Origin: Cladorrhinum sp. PSN259 | Taxonomy: Eukaryota; Ascomycota; Sordariomycetes; Sordariales; Podosporaceae | Assembly (NCBI GenBank): GCA_033725935.1 | Contig: MU867062.1 | Location: forward strand, 310,001-374,000 | Direction: 5' to 3' | DNA length: 64,000 nucleotides | Shown: piece by piece, positions 32,291 through 45,989 of the stretch | Layout of the letters: every line of letters begins with the position of its first letter | Position numbering within the stretch: position 1 is the first letter of the stretch | Made by a program: the position numbers and the translations under genes | Notes under the pieces: generated by a model | The model's input: the letters and a program-made list of their open reading frames with translations, nothing else | Databases searched by the model: none | What the model was told of the DNA's origin: nothing

Positions 32291-35200
32291 GGGACAAGCG
32301 GTAATCCTGTTGATAGATGCCCCGCGTTGTTACTGCTGCCGCTCCCGCTTCCTGCAAGCGAGCTGCGGCGCAACAACGATTTCGACCAAATCCCCCCTCC
32401 CCCACTCCCGGTCGCTTGCACTCTGTGGTCGCTGTTGTCGCCTGTCGTCGATGACTCCCTCCTTTATTTACCTCAAGTAGTCCCTCTCCACCGGCATGAT
32501 CACCAACGCCCCGGCCAGTCGTATCTCAGGTGTGTGAGACCACAGGCGCAGGCGAGGTCGTCGCAGATGAAGCTGTTGATGTGTGTTGGCCCCTTGCTTA
32601 CCAGCTAGCTCTTGGAGTGAGTCTGATTTTGTCAAGACCCAGATTGGTGGAGCGACCGCCAAGGTGGGTGGGTATGCTTAGCATATGAAGCACACACCCC
32701 TAAAGCAAGCCGAGGCGCAGAAGAGGGTTGGAGAACGGAGAGAGAGCTCAAAAGGGATACGTCTGGGTAGAGACTGTATGTTGTGATGATCAAGTCCAGC
32801 TTCTGAGGGCAGAGAATAGAAAAAGGTAATGAACGGACTGCGACAAGCCGACGCTGGTATGTATGAAGTGTGAATGCAGAATATTGTGTTGAGCCGTAAA
32901 GTGTGTGGTGAGAGGAGAAGACGAGTGAATGGATGGAAATAGAGATGACTGGAACGCGGAAGATGTGCCAGTAAGTCTGCTTGGCAACAGTTGAGGGGCT
33001 GAAAACTAAAAACCACCCTGGAACCCCGGCCACGACCAGTGAATTAAGGCACCCAGATCCCTGGTGTCCCGGTGCCGGGGGGAACTCCACCTTCTCTGCT
33101 CAGAATATCAAAATACCTACGGTACCTATCGGCAACAACGGGATCTCCTGCCTTTGACATATTACTGTTTCTGACTGCTCTTTTACCCGACTGGATCTGT
33201 GTTTCCTCTCCCCGCGCGTCTGGCATATTGCTCCCGCCTTTGGGGTGCATGTGGTTAGATGTGTGTACCTCGATGTCTAGGACTTAGTGCCTGGCCTGGT
33301 GGCTGGTGGGTCTTGTGCTCATCTCATCAATCAATCTCTTCACGTCCTACCTACATAGGTAGGAGGGTAGGCTCTTGTCGAAGAGATGGTCTGTCGATGC
33401 CCTGGCGAGCCCTGTCGGCCGATGGGCGCACAACGCCGGGGGCTTGTCGGGACGTCGCCAATCACCATGTGCTGCAGGGGCCCCTGGCACGCATTCCGCG
33501 CATGTTAGGCTAGACTGTTCCGGGTAGGTGGTTGAGGGGGAACGCCATGGAGGATGGGGTAGATGATGGGGCAGCATGTGCCGGGGTTGAACAATAATTT
33601 AGCGGCCGAGATCACTTGCTCTCTCTGTGGTTAAAAAGAAAACCAGACACCCAGACTCTCGTCGCTCTCCCCGAGCTCTTGCTGATTGAGCTGGAACCCG
33701 TGCCGCACGCATTCCGTTGATAACCATTTCTAGAAGGCAACAAGACGGGCAATAAAACGCGGTACCCTCTTTCTCGCCACACGACGGCAGATGCACGCGG
33801 GACGACATGGAGAAGAGGAGAGACAGCTGAACTTGGCAGGTTGCAAGCTGAGGGAATTCGCAAGCTTCCGACAGAATCGACTTCAAACGGTTCAAAAATA
33901 CTCTAACGGGGCCATTCCTTCCTTTTTCCTGAAATAAATAAATAAAAAGAATTCGCAATTCCGCAGATCTGATCACCAGTGCACCACCACGACCCAACTG
34001 GTACCTTCCTACCTCCTCCCTCAGAGGTCTGGGTGGGGAACCCAAGTGGGCCACTCATATAGTATGGGTGTACCGTTCAGGAAGGTGGGAGTGCACCCCT
34101 TTGGCCCTTCTAACACGATGTGTTCGGGTCTCTGCCTGGGATTGGCCCACCGCCCTCTCTTGCTGTCCCCAAACGGAGCACACTGTTTGTCTGCCCATTT
34201 TTACGGAAGCACCGACTAGACTTGAAGCGAGAGGAAACGAAAATGTCACAAAAAACTCCGACACGTATGATATCCAGGGGTTGGTGAATGGTTGATCGCC
34301 TCGAGGAGTCCAGACAAGGAAGGCGACAAACCAACAAAAGAAACGTTTTTGATGAAAAAGGTCCATTATCTTCTTGCATGATTTTTGATATTTCCCTTCC
34401 TTTCCTCGGGCCCCGCCAGTGCCCGCTTAGGTTTCGAAACCGCGTGCCCTTTCCCACTCCCGGATTGCTACCTATAACAATACAACTTCACGGGGTTTGT
34501 GCTGCCCATCAAGGTATGGGGTAGCGGAGACCATCTGGGGTAGAAACTGGGAAACGCGCGTCCTTTGGAAACAGAAAAAATCTTCATCAAAGCGTATTTT
34601 TGGGGTCCCGGGAATAGCAGAATCGAAATGGCGAGAGCTTCTTTTCTCACTTCGTGACCGAGTCAACTCGGTGTCCATACTTGGCCAAGCCTGTCTGCAA
34701 AGCTTGGTTGAACGTCTTCTCTCTGCATCTCCTCTCCTCAATTTGTGGCCAATACCAACGCCATACCAACGCCATACCACCGCCAAATTACTGCCAGAAG
34801 AGATGGCGGAGTAAAGAAGTATTGAAGGGGGGTTGGGTTGCGTTTGGTCGGGCCGGCAAAGATTTCACTCACCTATGACGTTCTTTTCACTCTAGATCTT
34901 GCCGCCGCCATCGCATGTCCCCCCACAGCCTCGGGAGATGGAGAAACCAGAAGAAAAAAACACCATGTGCCATGTGGAAGGTGGAGGGTTTATCGGACGA
35001 CGGATATCACCACTGCATTTCACATTACTACCCCCAAGTACACTAGGCATATATGTGCGGCAGACGAAATCGATGGCGTAACTGATTAAAGAAGGCTGGA
35101 CCGAGCGAATCCGACACACCTTAAACTAATAAACTGACTACGGCACTCAAGTTGCCGAGAGAATTGGAACTTTGAAAGTTGGTGATGCAGGTCATCTTCG

Positions 35201-37110
35201 AACTAAACCCACAGGGCCAACTTCGTCCGGTCGTGGGAGTCACACTAACTCTCGTAAGCGCACAAAAGATCCCTCACCAAGTGTTGTGATGACTGATTCA
35301 CCTCTCTGGCGCGCTTCTCGCGGTATAAAGTCTGGGGCAATGATCGTCAGGACAGGGGGCCTGGTGGCGGCGGGCTGGTTGTGACAGCAACATCCTCTTT
35401 CCTCTTCTCCATCCAAAGTGACACAACTGTCAGTTGTGGATGGTGAGAAACAAATATTGGAACATTCCCTGACCGTGGTAATATCCCCACTCACCCTTCA
35501 TCCATCTCTTCCCTTCTAGGTGACCCATGAGGGCCAACGGCGGTTTGACTATAGACTTAATGACCCTGTAGCCACGCAGCACATAGACACGCTTGCTGTC
35601 ATACTCAGACGTCATTGCATTCTATTGAGGTTCAGCTGAAAAAAATGGTTCTTGTATACAAGGTGGCAAGCGTATTTCCTCCGGGTGACAGGATCTTGGG
35701 TCTGGACCCCAGAAAAGGAGAGGCAAAACTGTGTAGGATCCCAAACCCGGACAGTGACACGAGCGACCTGTCAGTAATCAAGCTAAAACAAGAAGGAGAG
35801 ATCATATCTATGCCGTGAGATCCAATACCTTCCCTCCCATATTGCAATCCTTAACTTTCTGAACCTACAAATAACTCATCGCTCCAGTCTGGAAGCAGAG
35901 CAGGCCATGCCGCGCACACATCACTCCAAAAACATGTCTTTAAGCATCCCCTACACACCCCATTAATCCGTTTCTGTACCTTGGCTTAACCCATCTCAAC
36001 CAGATACCAAATATACTCCCCCTCGATCCATAGCACAACTGTTATCATCGTTCCCCTTGCTCTACTCAAAGCCAAACACCGGCTAGGCACTTGTGCAAGT
36101 ATGTAAATCAGCTAGCCACAGACCACCATATATCACATATACCACAAGCCTACTCCAATATATCGTAGCAAAGATCCTTCCTTACCTTCGAAAGTAGACC
36201 CCCCCTCAGCCCTTCATCGGCACTACTTACCCTTATCCATGCACTTCATGAACAGTAAATAGTCCTACACCACCCCCTTCACTGCATAACAGGCATCATC
36301 ACTTTTAGAAAATGACAATGTCACCATAAAACTATATTCATCAACGTACATGAACACAACATCATCATAATAACCATTACAACATTCCATCCTATATATA
36401 CCTCCTCATCCTACCTATCAATCCCTCTTCCTAGTTCACCTTTTCCTCCACCCGTCAAATAACTCAAACCAATAACCATATCATCTACCTTATATCCTTC
36501 CCCCATGCCCTTGAAGGTTCTTCTCCATTACAATCTATACTTTTTTTTCCCTCCTCCTTCCTGCTCAATCAAACACATCAAATAACAGACAAAACATCTC
36601 TAGGTACCTAATATATACATGATATCGCTTTCCCTCAGGATAAAAAAATCCCAACTACAAAGAGAAAAGGAGTGAAATATGATATATCGCCTCGAACTTT
36701 TGAGGAAGAAGATGAAATGTGAGGGGGTAAAGACGATTAACTTAAACCATCGTCAAACGAGATGCAAATATATATGAATGAATTCGACCAGCCCCGAAAA
36801 CACAATAACAACACCCCAGAGACCAAAAAAGACAGAGACAGCCAGATAGACAGCAACACAAGCCCACCTAACCCATTTTCAGCACTAAAAGATGCTTCTC
36901 GCGTTGCCATTAAAAAAAAAAGAAAACCATAATTCTTGGCCATTTTTCCCTTTTCCTAACTAATTGAACCCCGTTACTCCATGACGCACGCACCAATTGA
37001 ATAACAGCCCTCCTCCTCAACTCCTGTCATGAAATGCTAGTGGATCTCGAAGGTAGTTTACTCCAATGAAGGAATAACGGTTCTAGACATTATTATACCG
37101 GAGTTGCCAC
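32291..37110. other. Large gene-poor region
   Basis: About 4.8 kb between the promoter of the PH-domain gene and the 3' end of the NTF2-RRM gene. Many short open frames exist on both strands, but none shows family motifs, codon bias or intron logic. A perfect palindrome lies at 33346-33363. From about 35940 to 36520 the plus strand is strikingly poor in G. I see no rRNA, tRNA or transposon coding sequence. Confidence 0.5.
33346..33363. repeat. Palindrome CCTACCTA-CA-TAGGTAGG
   Basis: Perfect 8-bp arms around a two-base centre. CCTACCT/AGGTAGG palindromes are common in intergenic DNA of filamentous ascomycetes; function unknown. Confidence 0.7.
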
Positions 37111-38868
37111 CTAAGCAGCTCCAGCCTGAGCAGCGCCCCGACCACGGGGAGCACCACCACGTCCGCGGCCCTGTCCAGTAAAGCCGCCACGGCCCTGGCT
37201 GCTAGAGCGGGTGGGTTCATACCCGCCACGGCTGCCACGGCCACCAGCACCACCTCCACGGGTCGCATTGTAGTTGCTACCTCCATAAGCGGTGGCCTTG
37301 GGACGGCGCTGCTCAACGACGATGCTCTCGCCGTTCACGGTGTGGGGGTTCGCGCCAACAGCTGCGGCATAGCCAGCTTGGGTCTTGAATTCGACAAACG
37401 CACAGTTCTAAAATAAAGAATTAGCAGGCGCCTTAGAGGTGTTCCAGCAATCAACATACCTTCTGACGATTGATATCGAAATAGACTAGCTCGCCAAAGC
37501 TAGTGAGGAGAGTCTTGAGCTCTTCCTCCTTCACCTTATCAGTGACATACTTGATATATGCCATGGTGCCCTTATCTTCGGTAGCAGCAGGAGCTACAGG
37601 CTGAGCGCGGCTCTGGCGCTTGGTCTCAGCGGTTTGCCATTCGCTACCTTGCTCCTTGGGGGCGGCAGCTGCCGGGGCAGTCTCGGTAGATGCGGGCTGC
37701 TGGGCGACAGCAGGACCAGGGGCACGTGCCTGAACAGTGGCAGGGGGAGTGGCAGTCTTGGGAACAACAGGGGTGACTGGCTTAGGGACAGCAGAAGCAG
37801 CCAGGCGGCTAGCCCAGGTCATCGGCTTAAAGGGCTCCTTGGGCTTCTCCGGTTGGGCGGGAGCGGGAGCTGCAACAGGGACTGGAGCAGCGGCCGGGAC
37901 TGGTGCAGGCGCTGGGGTAGGGACAGGCGCCTCAGGCTCCTCGGGCTTGGTGGCCACCTCCTCAGCAATCTCCTCAACGACCTTCTCAGCATCGGGCTGG
38001 GGTTCGGCCTTCTCTTCAACAGGCGTCTCCTCCTGAATCTCGGCGACGGGCTCAGCAGCAGGGGCCTCAGCGGCGACAGGCGGCTCTTCGGCAGTCTCCT
38101 CAAGCTTCTGAGCAACAGCAGCAGCGTCGAGCTCAGCGGGCTCCTCCTTCTTCTCGGTGGTTTCCTCCGCAAGGGGCTCCTCCTCCTTCTGCTCTACCTC
38201 AGCCTCGACGGGGGCCTCGGCCTCAGCAGGGGCAGCAGGCTCGGCTGCGGTCTCCTTCTCATCTGCGACGTCATCAAGAATGTAGCGAAGGATGTCGTTA
38301 AGAACGAAGTATCCGGATGGTTGCTGGGCGAGGACGAAAGTCTGAACAAACTTCTTAGACTCGCCACCCTTGTTGGCAATCTCACCAATCACTTGGATGA
38401 GGATGTTGTCCCCAGACTCCTGGCTATCCACGTTCGAAACGCGCACCTTGGCGTCTTGGAAGTCGAGCTGCTTGATCCTCTCCTGAATGGGCTTCGGGGT
38501 TGTTAGTCGAGTCCGAGTCGACGTACAGATGGCGAAAAACTTACACCTCTGCCAACAGCGATGGTGGCGACCTCGGTCTCAACTCCAAAGACAAACTGTG
38601 ACTTCTTGCTGTAGTAAAGCTGTCCATCTGGTCAATTACCTCTCCATTAAACACGCCGAGAGCAACTTGAACTCACATGAAGCTTGTCCGGGTTCTTGGC
38701 TAGGTTTGTGTAGTATTGTTCGACGAAGTACCAGCTAACCTCATCCTTGTCGAAGTCGGCTTTGGTGTTCTCGGCAGAAGTGGGCTGCTCAAATGCCGGT
38801 GCCTGCTCAGCTGCCTGGGGTGCAGCGGCATGCTGCTCGTGGTGATTAACATTACCGTTCGTCGCCAT
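37111..38868 (-). CDS. NTF2-domain and RRM protein (G3BP / Nxt3 / Bre5-like)
   Basis: RNA-binding protein of the G3BP family, which in yeasts partners the deubiquitinase Ubp3 and enters stress granules. Exons: 38868-38677, 38619-38545, 38491-37460, 37407-37111; 531 residues. The NTF2-like domain begins at DEVSWYFVEQYYTNLAKNPD, continues KLH-LYYSKKSQFVFGVE across intron 1, then PIQERIKQLDFQDAKV and a C-terminal part with GYFVLNDILRYILDD. A long Glu/Ala/Pro-rich acidic spacer (about 150-330) follows, including KPMTWASRLAAS. The RRM has MAYIKYVTDKVKEEELK, FGELVYFDINRQK and NCAFVEFKTQAGYAAAV (RNP1). The tail is an RGG box (GGGAGGRGSRGGYEP; GRGRGGAPRGRG). The acceptor after GATGGACAG was used because it alone keeps the frame. 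Confidence 0.94.
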
Positions 38869-41800
38869 GGTCGCTCGGATTCGATGGGCGGTTCGGGTAA
38901 CTGATTAGAGAGAGGAGGGGTGTTGTGGAGACAACAGCACAAGTGAATTTATATCTAAAAAGAGGGGTGCGAGTTAGCAGCTGCGTGGCGAGATGAAGCT
39001 CGAGGATGATGATGAAAGAATACAAGCGGGCAGGTCAAGAAAGTTGAAGGCGCAAGCACGTTACTCTAAGAAGCGGGTCTCCAGACCAGAGAGATGGATA
39101 TCCGGGACCGGTTTCTCTGTTTGATCAAACGAGAGGTGGAGGTGGGCGCGGCGAGTGCAAGCACCTCTCTATATGGAGGGGAATGGATGATGTTATGTAC
39201 CTTGGGGTGGAGAGATGAAATGCCGCTGCAAATGCCACTGGTTGGGAGGAAAAGGGCAATTCTGCAATTACCTCGTCGTCGAGGTGGTGGAAAGGTAGTA
39301 GATAGTTTGGGAAGGAATAATTAATCGGGTTGGTGCGCGGCTTCTGCGTCGCGAAACTTTGAACAATGGATTGTTCTCAGCAGAAAATTGCCTTGGTTAA
39401 GTTCGGGCCGCTGCCCCCACACAGCTCTCTCTTCAAAGTGACGGAACTTTCCTTGGGTGACAGCACCACCCGGCTTCGGCCTTTGGGCAGGAGTGCCTCT
39501 AACTCGTCAATCGCCACCTCTAAGGTTAAAAAAGATATCGCAAGACACAAGACATGGATAGGATGAAAAATATGAGACGATTGCAGGAAAAAAAATAAAA
39601 AGTAAAATAAGACCTACCTGTTTGGCAATTTACAACCGATGCCACGAGGAAGGAAAACTCGACGAACGCAACACAAATCTGGAACCTGTTGCTATTCACG
39701 CCTAAGCTCTAGAAAGACAAGTTTGAAGTAGCGCTTCGCACTGTCAACCTCACTTTCTCCTAAACTCTGATCAAACCAATCAACGCTTCGCCCGGCTTCT
39801 TCTCTGGCTTCGAAAGATGCCCCCGGTACCGCATTTGCAGCTTCCAGAGTATGGTTAGTGCCAGAGTCAACAGGAACCTCGATCTCCGGCCAGCTCACGG
39901 GCCAGGGCAGGTTCTCTTCGACTAGGCCTCCATGTGGCCGGTGAGTCTCCTGCCCGGGACATCGGTAGGTGGGTAGTCACGGATGCCGGACCCGGAGGTC
40001 GATACCGTTCGGCAGGTCCCCAGCTTTGGATTGCTCGAGCATCACTCTCAGCAAAACAGTTCCGCGTAAAATATGACAGTTATAAGGCCGAATTGTTTGG
40101 TGGATGGAAAACCAGGTTACACCGCAGAAAAGTGCGAGAGCAAATGTCTTCCAAATCGACTGGAGATCTAGGGGTTTCGGTGCTTTTATACTAGCACCTG
40201 GCCATGACCCCGGCACATTGCTGATGCGGGATCTAGCCCAGCAAGCATTATTGCCTAGGCTATAAGAGGAGCCTGGCAGACCGATGGTGTAGTCAGTGAA
40301 TGGAGCTGGTAATTATCTTTAAAAGTGATTTCACCTGATTACCTCTGGCTGGGTTGATGTTTAGGTAACGGCACTTCTGGTTCTCCAATCCCAAACCACT
40401 GCCGGAGGAACCCCCCACACGTATGAATTGTGGTGGTGTGTGGGATTTTGACCTTGTCACAACGCCCAGTGCACTATTCCTATGTATGAAATTGCGCTTT
40501 CATAAAGATCGACAATGACTGATTTCGACCTCGAGCCATCGCCGACTGCCGTGTGCGGGGATGGGGAATCATCCCTCACTGGAGTCCTTATCTGCCTGAT
40601 GAAGCAGTAAGAACTCAGATGCTTACAGTGAGATAACAAGTGCAGCTGTTCTCTGCCTGCAGATCGCGGGGTGATATTAGTCAGAGGTCCTACTTTCATA
40701 CATTGCTCCTTTCGCAGGCTGATGATGCCAGATCCAAGGTGAGTCGGTGTCTATCAATTGGCGTCATTATGGAATTCGTGATTTCGCATTCTATCGGGTT
40801 CACCTGTCGATCAGTGTCACCGTTAAGAGAGCCAACGACGCTTCAACCCCGATAGACGCTAGTGCTGCCGGAGGGCTGCTGCCGGGCAGCTCATGCATGC
40901 CGCAAGAACGGCTGAGTCGCCTTTCGGGGCGTCGGGGAACTCATAATCCTTTTCCAGAATGGGGAACAAGAGGCCTTGGCTGATGTGTCCCTGGTACCTG
41001 ACATAGGACCCCGCTGCTGTTCTCAGTGTACGCGGTCAATGTCATGGTTTTTTGAATCGAGGCATCAGCCGCAACAAAACCATGAGAGCTCTGGCTTTGT
41101 CTGTCAGAGCTCACTTGGGTATCGCCGAGGAGCTCTGGGTAATTTCCACAGAATATAAATCTCACCCGGAGGTATTTGGATTTAAGGTCTCTTGTTCGCG
41201 GGCTGCTCAATCTCCACGTACCCATTAGGATGTGGGCCACAAGATATCCAACGGTCGGGGGTATCAGGTACCCCAACACCATACTCCAGATCCAAACACG
41301 GCACGGCAGGGAGCATATCATGGAGGACGAAGCAATGACGCCCCATGGTCACCCAGGTCTTGAAATAAGAAGTTTTTGGTAAGGCCACTGGGCCCCTGGA
41401 AGTCAAAGCTGTCAAGAAGACCAAAAGAAAAAAAAACCCCGACGTCAACCAAGGAGCCAAGCATTCTCCCCACATCAACTGCCATCACAGCGCCCATGGA
41501 TCTTTAAATCATTTCCCAAATTGCAATCGCCTTGTCGGTCTGGTTTTGATTGCCCCGCCCAAGACCTAGTCGCGCCCATCGAAGACGGAAGAAAACCTCA
41601 CTCTCGTGGACATTTTTCTCCTTATTAGTAATCCCTTAAAGGATGCTGTCTCAACCACACTTTCTGCATTGAAACGGCATGCTCGTACCGTTGAGGTCGC
41701 ACAAGCGAATGTGACCTGCCCGATACGACAACAACACTCCCAACGGGAATGGAACCGGTCGCTATTTGCTGTTCGTTTTCTGCCTTTTGACGATCTGGTT

Positions 41801-41944
41801 TCCCTCCTCGGTTAACTACTCCTCGAGTCCCCGCCGTTATCTGGAGCAACACACAGCAAACAAGCGCGCGGGCGGGGATGCGGGCTGCGAGCTGAATACC
41901 CGTTCCGGATTTCGAACTCACCTTGAACAGACAAGAAAGCAACC
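38869..41944. other. Divergent intergenic region NTF2-RRM gene / Zn2Cys6 regulator
   Basis: About 3.1 kb. The left end is the promoter and leader of the NTF2-RRM gene. Frames such as 39934-40194 and 41182-41478 have no recognisable content. No transposon or RNA gene seen. Confidence 0.55.
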
Positions 41945-43914
41945 ATGGTGTATTGCGGCAAGGCATCACAGGGCTGTCAGAGTTGTCGAACAAGACGAAT
42001 CAAGGTAAGCTTTCGGTGCCCAGAGATCGATTGGCCTGGGCCTTTCATCAAGGTTCCCACGTTCGGGTCATGTTGCCGATTCCAGATGTATGGACGAAGG
42101 ACTATTTATGTATTGACGTAAAGGGAACCATTTGCTGACAACTCATTCCTGCCAGTGCGACAAGGTTAGACCGCAATGCACACAATGCGTTCGAGTTGGC
42201 AAGCAGTGTCCTGGCTATCGAGATCAGCTCTCGTTGATGTTTCGGGATGAAAGCAGCAAAGTTATAAAAAGAGCGCATGCTCAATGGGGAGTACCAGCAG
42301 AAACCGAACCAGGGGAGCCCTCCGGGGCTTCGCCAACCTTATCAACGTCATCGTCGTCGTCATCGCCCTCATCCTCCTCTTCGTCGCCCTCATCATTGTC
42401 GCCGGTTTCGACACGCAGTATCAATTCCTCACTTGGGTCTCCGACTTCAGTAAAATCTATGCTCAAAGTACAGAGAGGGAGACGCAGCGCCCCAGGCCTG
42501 CTCAACGAGGTCCCTGCCACCGCGGTTGACAAGGCCGTTCAATTCTACATTGAACACTATGTAATAGGGCTCCCAGATGAGCCAAAAGCTGGCCAAGAGC
42601 TGCAGGGGTTACAATGGGTTCATGCACCGGCTACACGTAACATCATGGCAGCTGTGGGATTGGCAGGGTTAGCAAACCTTACTGGCGACAAGGAGATGGA
42701 TAACCTGGCTGGGCAACATTATGGACATGCCCTGCAAAAAATGTCAACATCCATCACGGGCAAGAATGTTGCAGGCCTTGATCTCGAAGTCATCCTTCGT
42801 ACCGTGGTCATGATGGCCATGTTCGAGGTGAGTGTTCTGTGCCAATGTCGTATGGGTGGTCGATTAATTGGCTGACAATCCGCAGGTCGTTCGTGGTAAT
42901 AAAAATGGGGCCACGGCAAGAACACACATTATGGGGGGTGCTGCAATCCTAACAAGCTTTCTTCCGTTCCACAAATCACAAGCCGAGGGCTTGCGCGGCC
43001 TTTTACAGCTATGTTTTTCAATGGTATCGTCAAAGATTGGCTCCCTGCTACTTTCATCTCCCGATCCCCTGTATATGATACCCTCGCAACCCAGACCTCA
43101 ATCGGGCGAGGGGTTACTTCCCGGTCCTTTTTCACAATGGATTTCTATCAGCAGCACTCAATGTCCGCCCGCCGATAGACCTTCGGCGGACCTCATCGTG
43201 ATTGTTGTCGAGTTCGTCAAGCTATCAGCATATGTGCGCAGCCATCCGTTCATTGACGGACGAGCGGAGACTGCTGACTTTATTCACAAAGCACTTGATA
43301 TTGAAAGGCAGCTTGATGATTGGGAGCGTCGGCAGATCGGCATATGGGCTGTCCAGGAGGAACATGTGGACAAGAGGTCTTTTCCTCTCGAAGCAGTCTT
43401 TGAAAGCTGTTATCATCTCTACTCAGACATGTACATCGCAAGGGTGTGGAATCACTATCGGTGGGCTCGGACTATGGTCAACCAGCTGCTCTTGGAAAGC
43501 GCGAACCGATTCCCGTTGAGCAGCGCACCGATTATCTCACCGATACAACGGCACCTATCGGAGAACTCTCTCGTGCGTCTTGCAAGGGCTACTCTTATCT
43601 CGATTCCGACGCATTATCGACATCCGAGGATGACCGATGCTCAGCGACAGGTCTTTGACAAGGTTCAAGGTGGTGCTGTCATTGGAATAGCTGGGATTCC
43701 CACACTGTTGTTCGAAATCAAGATCGCTGCGTGTGCTCCTGGGATACCGCTTCAGTATCGGAAGTGGGCTCTGGGAATCGTCGAGACCATATGGCTTCAC
43801 ATGGGAATGTACCAGGCAAAGTTGACTGCGGACCTTCTAGGCAAACTTTGTGAGTCGGAGGAAGCGAGAGCTCAAAGCAACTCTCCGGTTGCGGTCAAAA
43901 TAGAGGGGCAATGA
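41945..43914 (+). CDS. Zn2Cys6 transcription factor
   Basis: Fungal zinc binuclear-cluster regulator, 586 residues, from exons 41945-42004, 42156-42827 and 42886-43914. The cluster is C11-x2-C14-x6-C21-x6-C28-x2-C31-x6-C38 (GCQSCRTRRIK, then CDKVRPQCTQC), split by intron 1 right before the third Cys, a frequent intron position in this family. A Ser/Pro-rich linker follows (about 75-105). The rest resembles the fungal-specific regulatory domain: DKAVQFYIEHYVIGLP, then RTVVMMAMFEVV and THIMGGAAILTSFLP, and later helices such as DDWERRQIGIW. It should bind DNA with CGG-type half sites in the nucleus. No metabolic cluster is beside it, so the target pathway is unknown. Confidence 0.93.
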
Positions 43915-44640
43915 AGAGACATTCGTCAGTTACCACGCGAGGGGGGTGGACTGCTTTATCGGCGTTAAATGGATCGGGTTTCTTGGGATGATAACTTGCA
44001 TTTAATGGATACGGGATTTGGAGTCAGGTGGAACACTTTTATACCTACGGTCTTGGTTATCAGACTTTGACCGCTGATATTTGTAGACGGACGCACTCGT
44101 GCTCGTCTGACTGCTGCCGCGATACAGTCATTGAACGATGGGACACCGTGAGCTCTACTACACAGAAAACACCAAGGTGGTTTCCCCCTTGGATATGCCG
44201 GGCACCGCATTGCTCAATAACCGCGTCGCAGCGGACGTCAGGGCCATTATGGTCCTTTTCACTTTCAGTATTTGCTTCATTACATCTCTAGATCTGGAGT
44301 TAAACCCGTCAGTTGCTGTCTCTATGTCTCTATGAGGGGATTAATTCTTTGTTAGCTAGGGCAACCCAAAAAAGGCGTTCAAAACTCGGAGGATGCAAGT
44401 TAATGAGATCCCGTCTTGACATATCGAAATCTGCTCCCTAACTGTCTCGCATGCAATATGAGAATGTCGATTTATCCTAGGCTTCTATACACACACCACT
44501 CCGTTGCTGCGCTTTCAACCAAAACTTTCCTCTACCAAATGCCATTCCAATCCTAAACTTGAAACTTTTATTTATCTTCCGTCTATAAAATACACACAAT
44601 AAAAATCAGCATAACAGCCTTTTCTTCTCTTTTTAGGATT
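43915..44640. other. Convergent intergenic region
   Basis: 3' flanks of the Zn2Cys6 gene and tafazzin gene; AT-rich from 44340 on. No further feature. Confidence 0.6.
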
Positions 44641-45989
44641 CTAGTCTTGGCTTATATGACTTCCATCAACCCTACTCCTGTACTTTTTCGTCTCGATCTT
44701 GTTATCAGGCGCCCAAGTCTCTGCCAGACCAAAAGATGGATCGGGCTCCGGATAAGCCCCCGCCACCCTGCGAAGTTTGAGGATTTCTTCGCGCATGCGC
44801 CTTGAAACTTCTATCCTGATTTCTTGGGCTGCCTTGCCGTACTTGAGCTCGTCACTTGTCAGTTCGCCTGGCTGTAATAATGAAGCCTCGACAACTGTGC
44901 CGCTTTGCTCCTCCTTGTTTCCTCCTGCTCCACCTAACAAGCCGAAAAGTCTGGCTGAAGAAGGCTTCTTGTTGGCCTTGACGGTTTCCTTGCGCACTAG
45001 CTCGTCCCACTTTGCCTTCAGGTCACCGAATACCAAGTCGTAGTTCAGTACTTCGCCGAACGAGATGTGCACTCTTTGGCCTATACGGGGGAGGAAGCGA
45101 GGGAAGCCACGGTCTTCGGGCATGCACCTTTGGGTTCCGTCGATGAACATGGGAAGAATATCAGGGACTGGATCGGCTTCGAGGATTAAGCGGGCGAGCC
45201 CCCACTTGAAGTAGCGGAGGTCTACTTGAGGATGCTGGTGTACGAGTCCCTCAGGGAAGACGTGGACCCAGCTGTGCCGTCTGTACTGAGGATAGACCAG
45301 CGGCGAGGGAATTGCATCGGTTCCGGTTGTTGAGTATGTTGGTGGTGCGGGCTGCGAGGAAGGGCGGGAGAGGAGCCGGATGGCTTGGGTTATTGCGGGC
45401 TGGAACATTCCCGCATGTTGAGAGTGTTTGGAGCGGTGGCAGGGGAGGACCTGGCCGTGGGTGAAGAAGGTTGCGAAGAGCTGGTTCTTGAAGCAGATGT
45501 CGTGGGCGCCCAGGGTCCAGCGGAGGTTGTTGGGGTTAAAGGCGTAGGATAAGGGGAGGACGCCCCATACGACTGGGTCATCGAGACTGGAAAAGGTGAG
45601 AGGTGATGAGTGAGTTTACGGGTTTACGAGATGATACGCATATATTATGGTTATAACTCACACGCTGACATGGTTGGAGACTGTTTTAAGTCAAATAATT
45701 AGCATGCAAAGTTTTATTTTTTACAAAGCTATGAAAGATGAAGTATGGTAGGTAGGTGGTAAATACCAGTAAGAAGTCCCCTCTGTCTCTTTTCAGGATC
45801 CTGACGGCTATCCAAGAGTTCCATGAAGCGCTGCAGGCCGCTCACTTCCACCCTATTGAACCCATATAGAAAAGACCGAGAAATAAAACCTGTAATGCCC
45901 ATAATCATTGAAGATTTCATGCGCATCGACAGGCTAGGCCTTTGCACCGCAGCCGGCTGGTGCGGCGACATCTCGCGAAGTTCTGACAT
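44641..45989 (-). CDS. TAZ1: Tafazzin (cardiolipin-remodelling acyltransferase)
   Basis: Mitochondrial phospholipid-lysophospholipid transacylase that remodels cardiolipin. Exons: 45989-45767, 45680-45662 (19 bases), 45586-44641; 395 residues. The N-terminal helix is MKSSMIMGITGFISRSFLYG. The catalytic motif VSNHVSVLDDP (HxxxxD-like) is built across the microexon. It continues VVWGVLPLSYAFNPNNLRWTLG, HDICFKNQLFATFFTHGQVLP and WVHVFPEGLVHQHP (FPEG motif). DPVPDILPMFIDG and GFPRFLPRIGQRVHISFGEVL complete the family pattern. A fungal-type insert rich in Lys, Gly and Ser (KKPSSARLFGLLGGAGGNKEE) precedes the C-terminal helix RRMREEILKLRR. It is divergent from HAT1, with 825 bases between starts. 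Confidence 0.95.

Noticed and set aside
35646..35818. Small plus-strand frame starting MVLVYKVASV, 57 residues
   Set aside because: ATG context acceptable but no recognisable domain and no neighbouring exon; left as unsupported.
37634..38506. 290-codon plus-strand frame
   Set aside because: Antisense of the acidic spacer of the NTF2-RRM gene.
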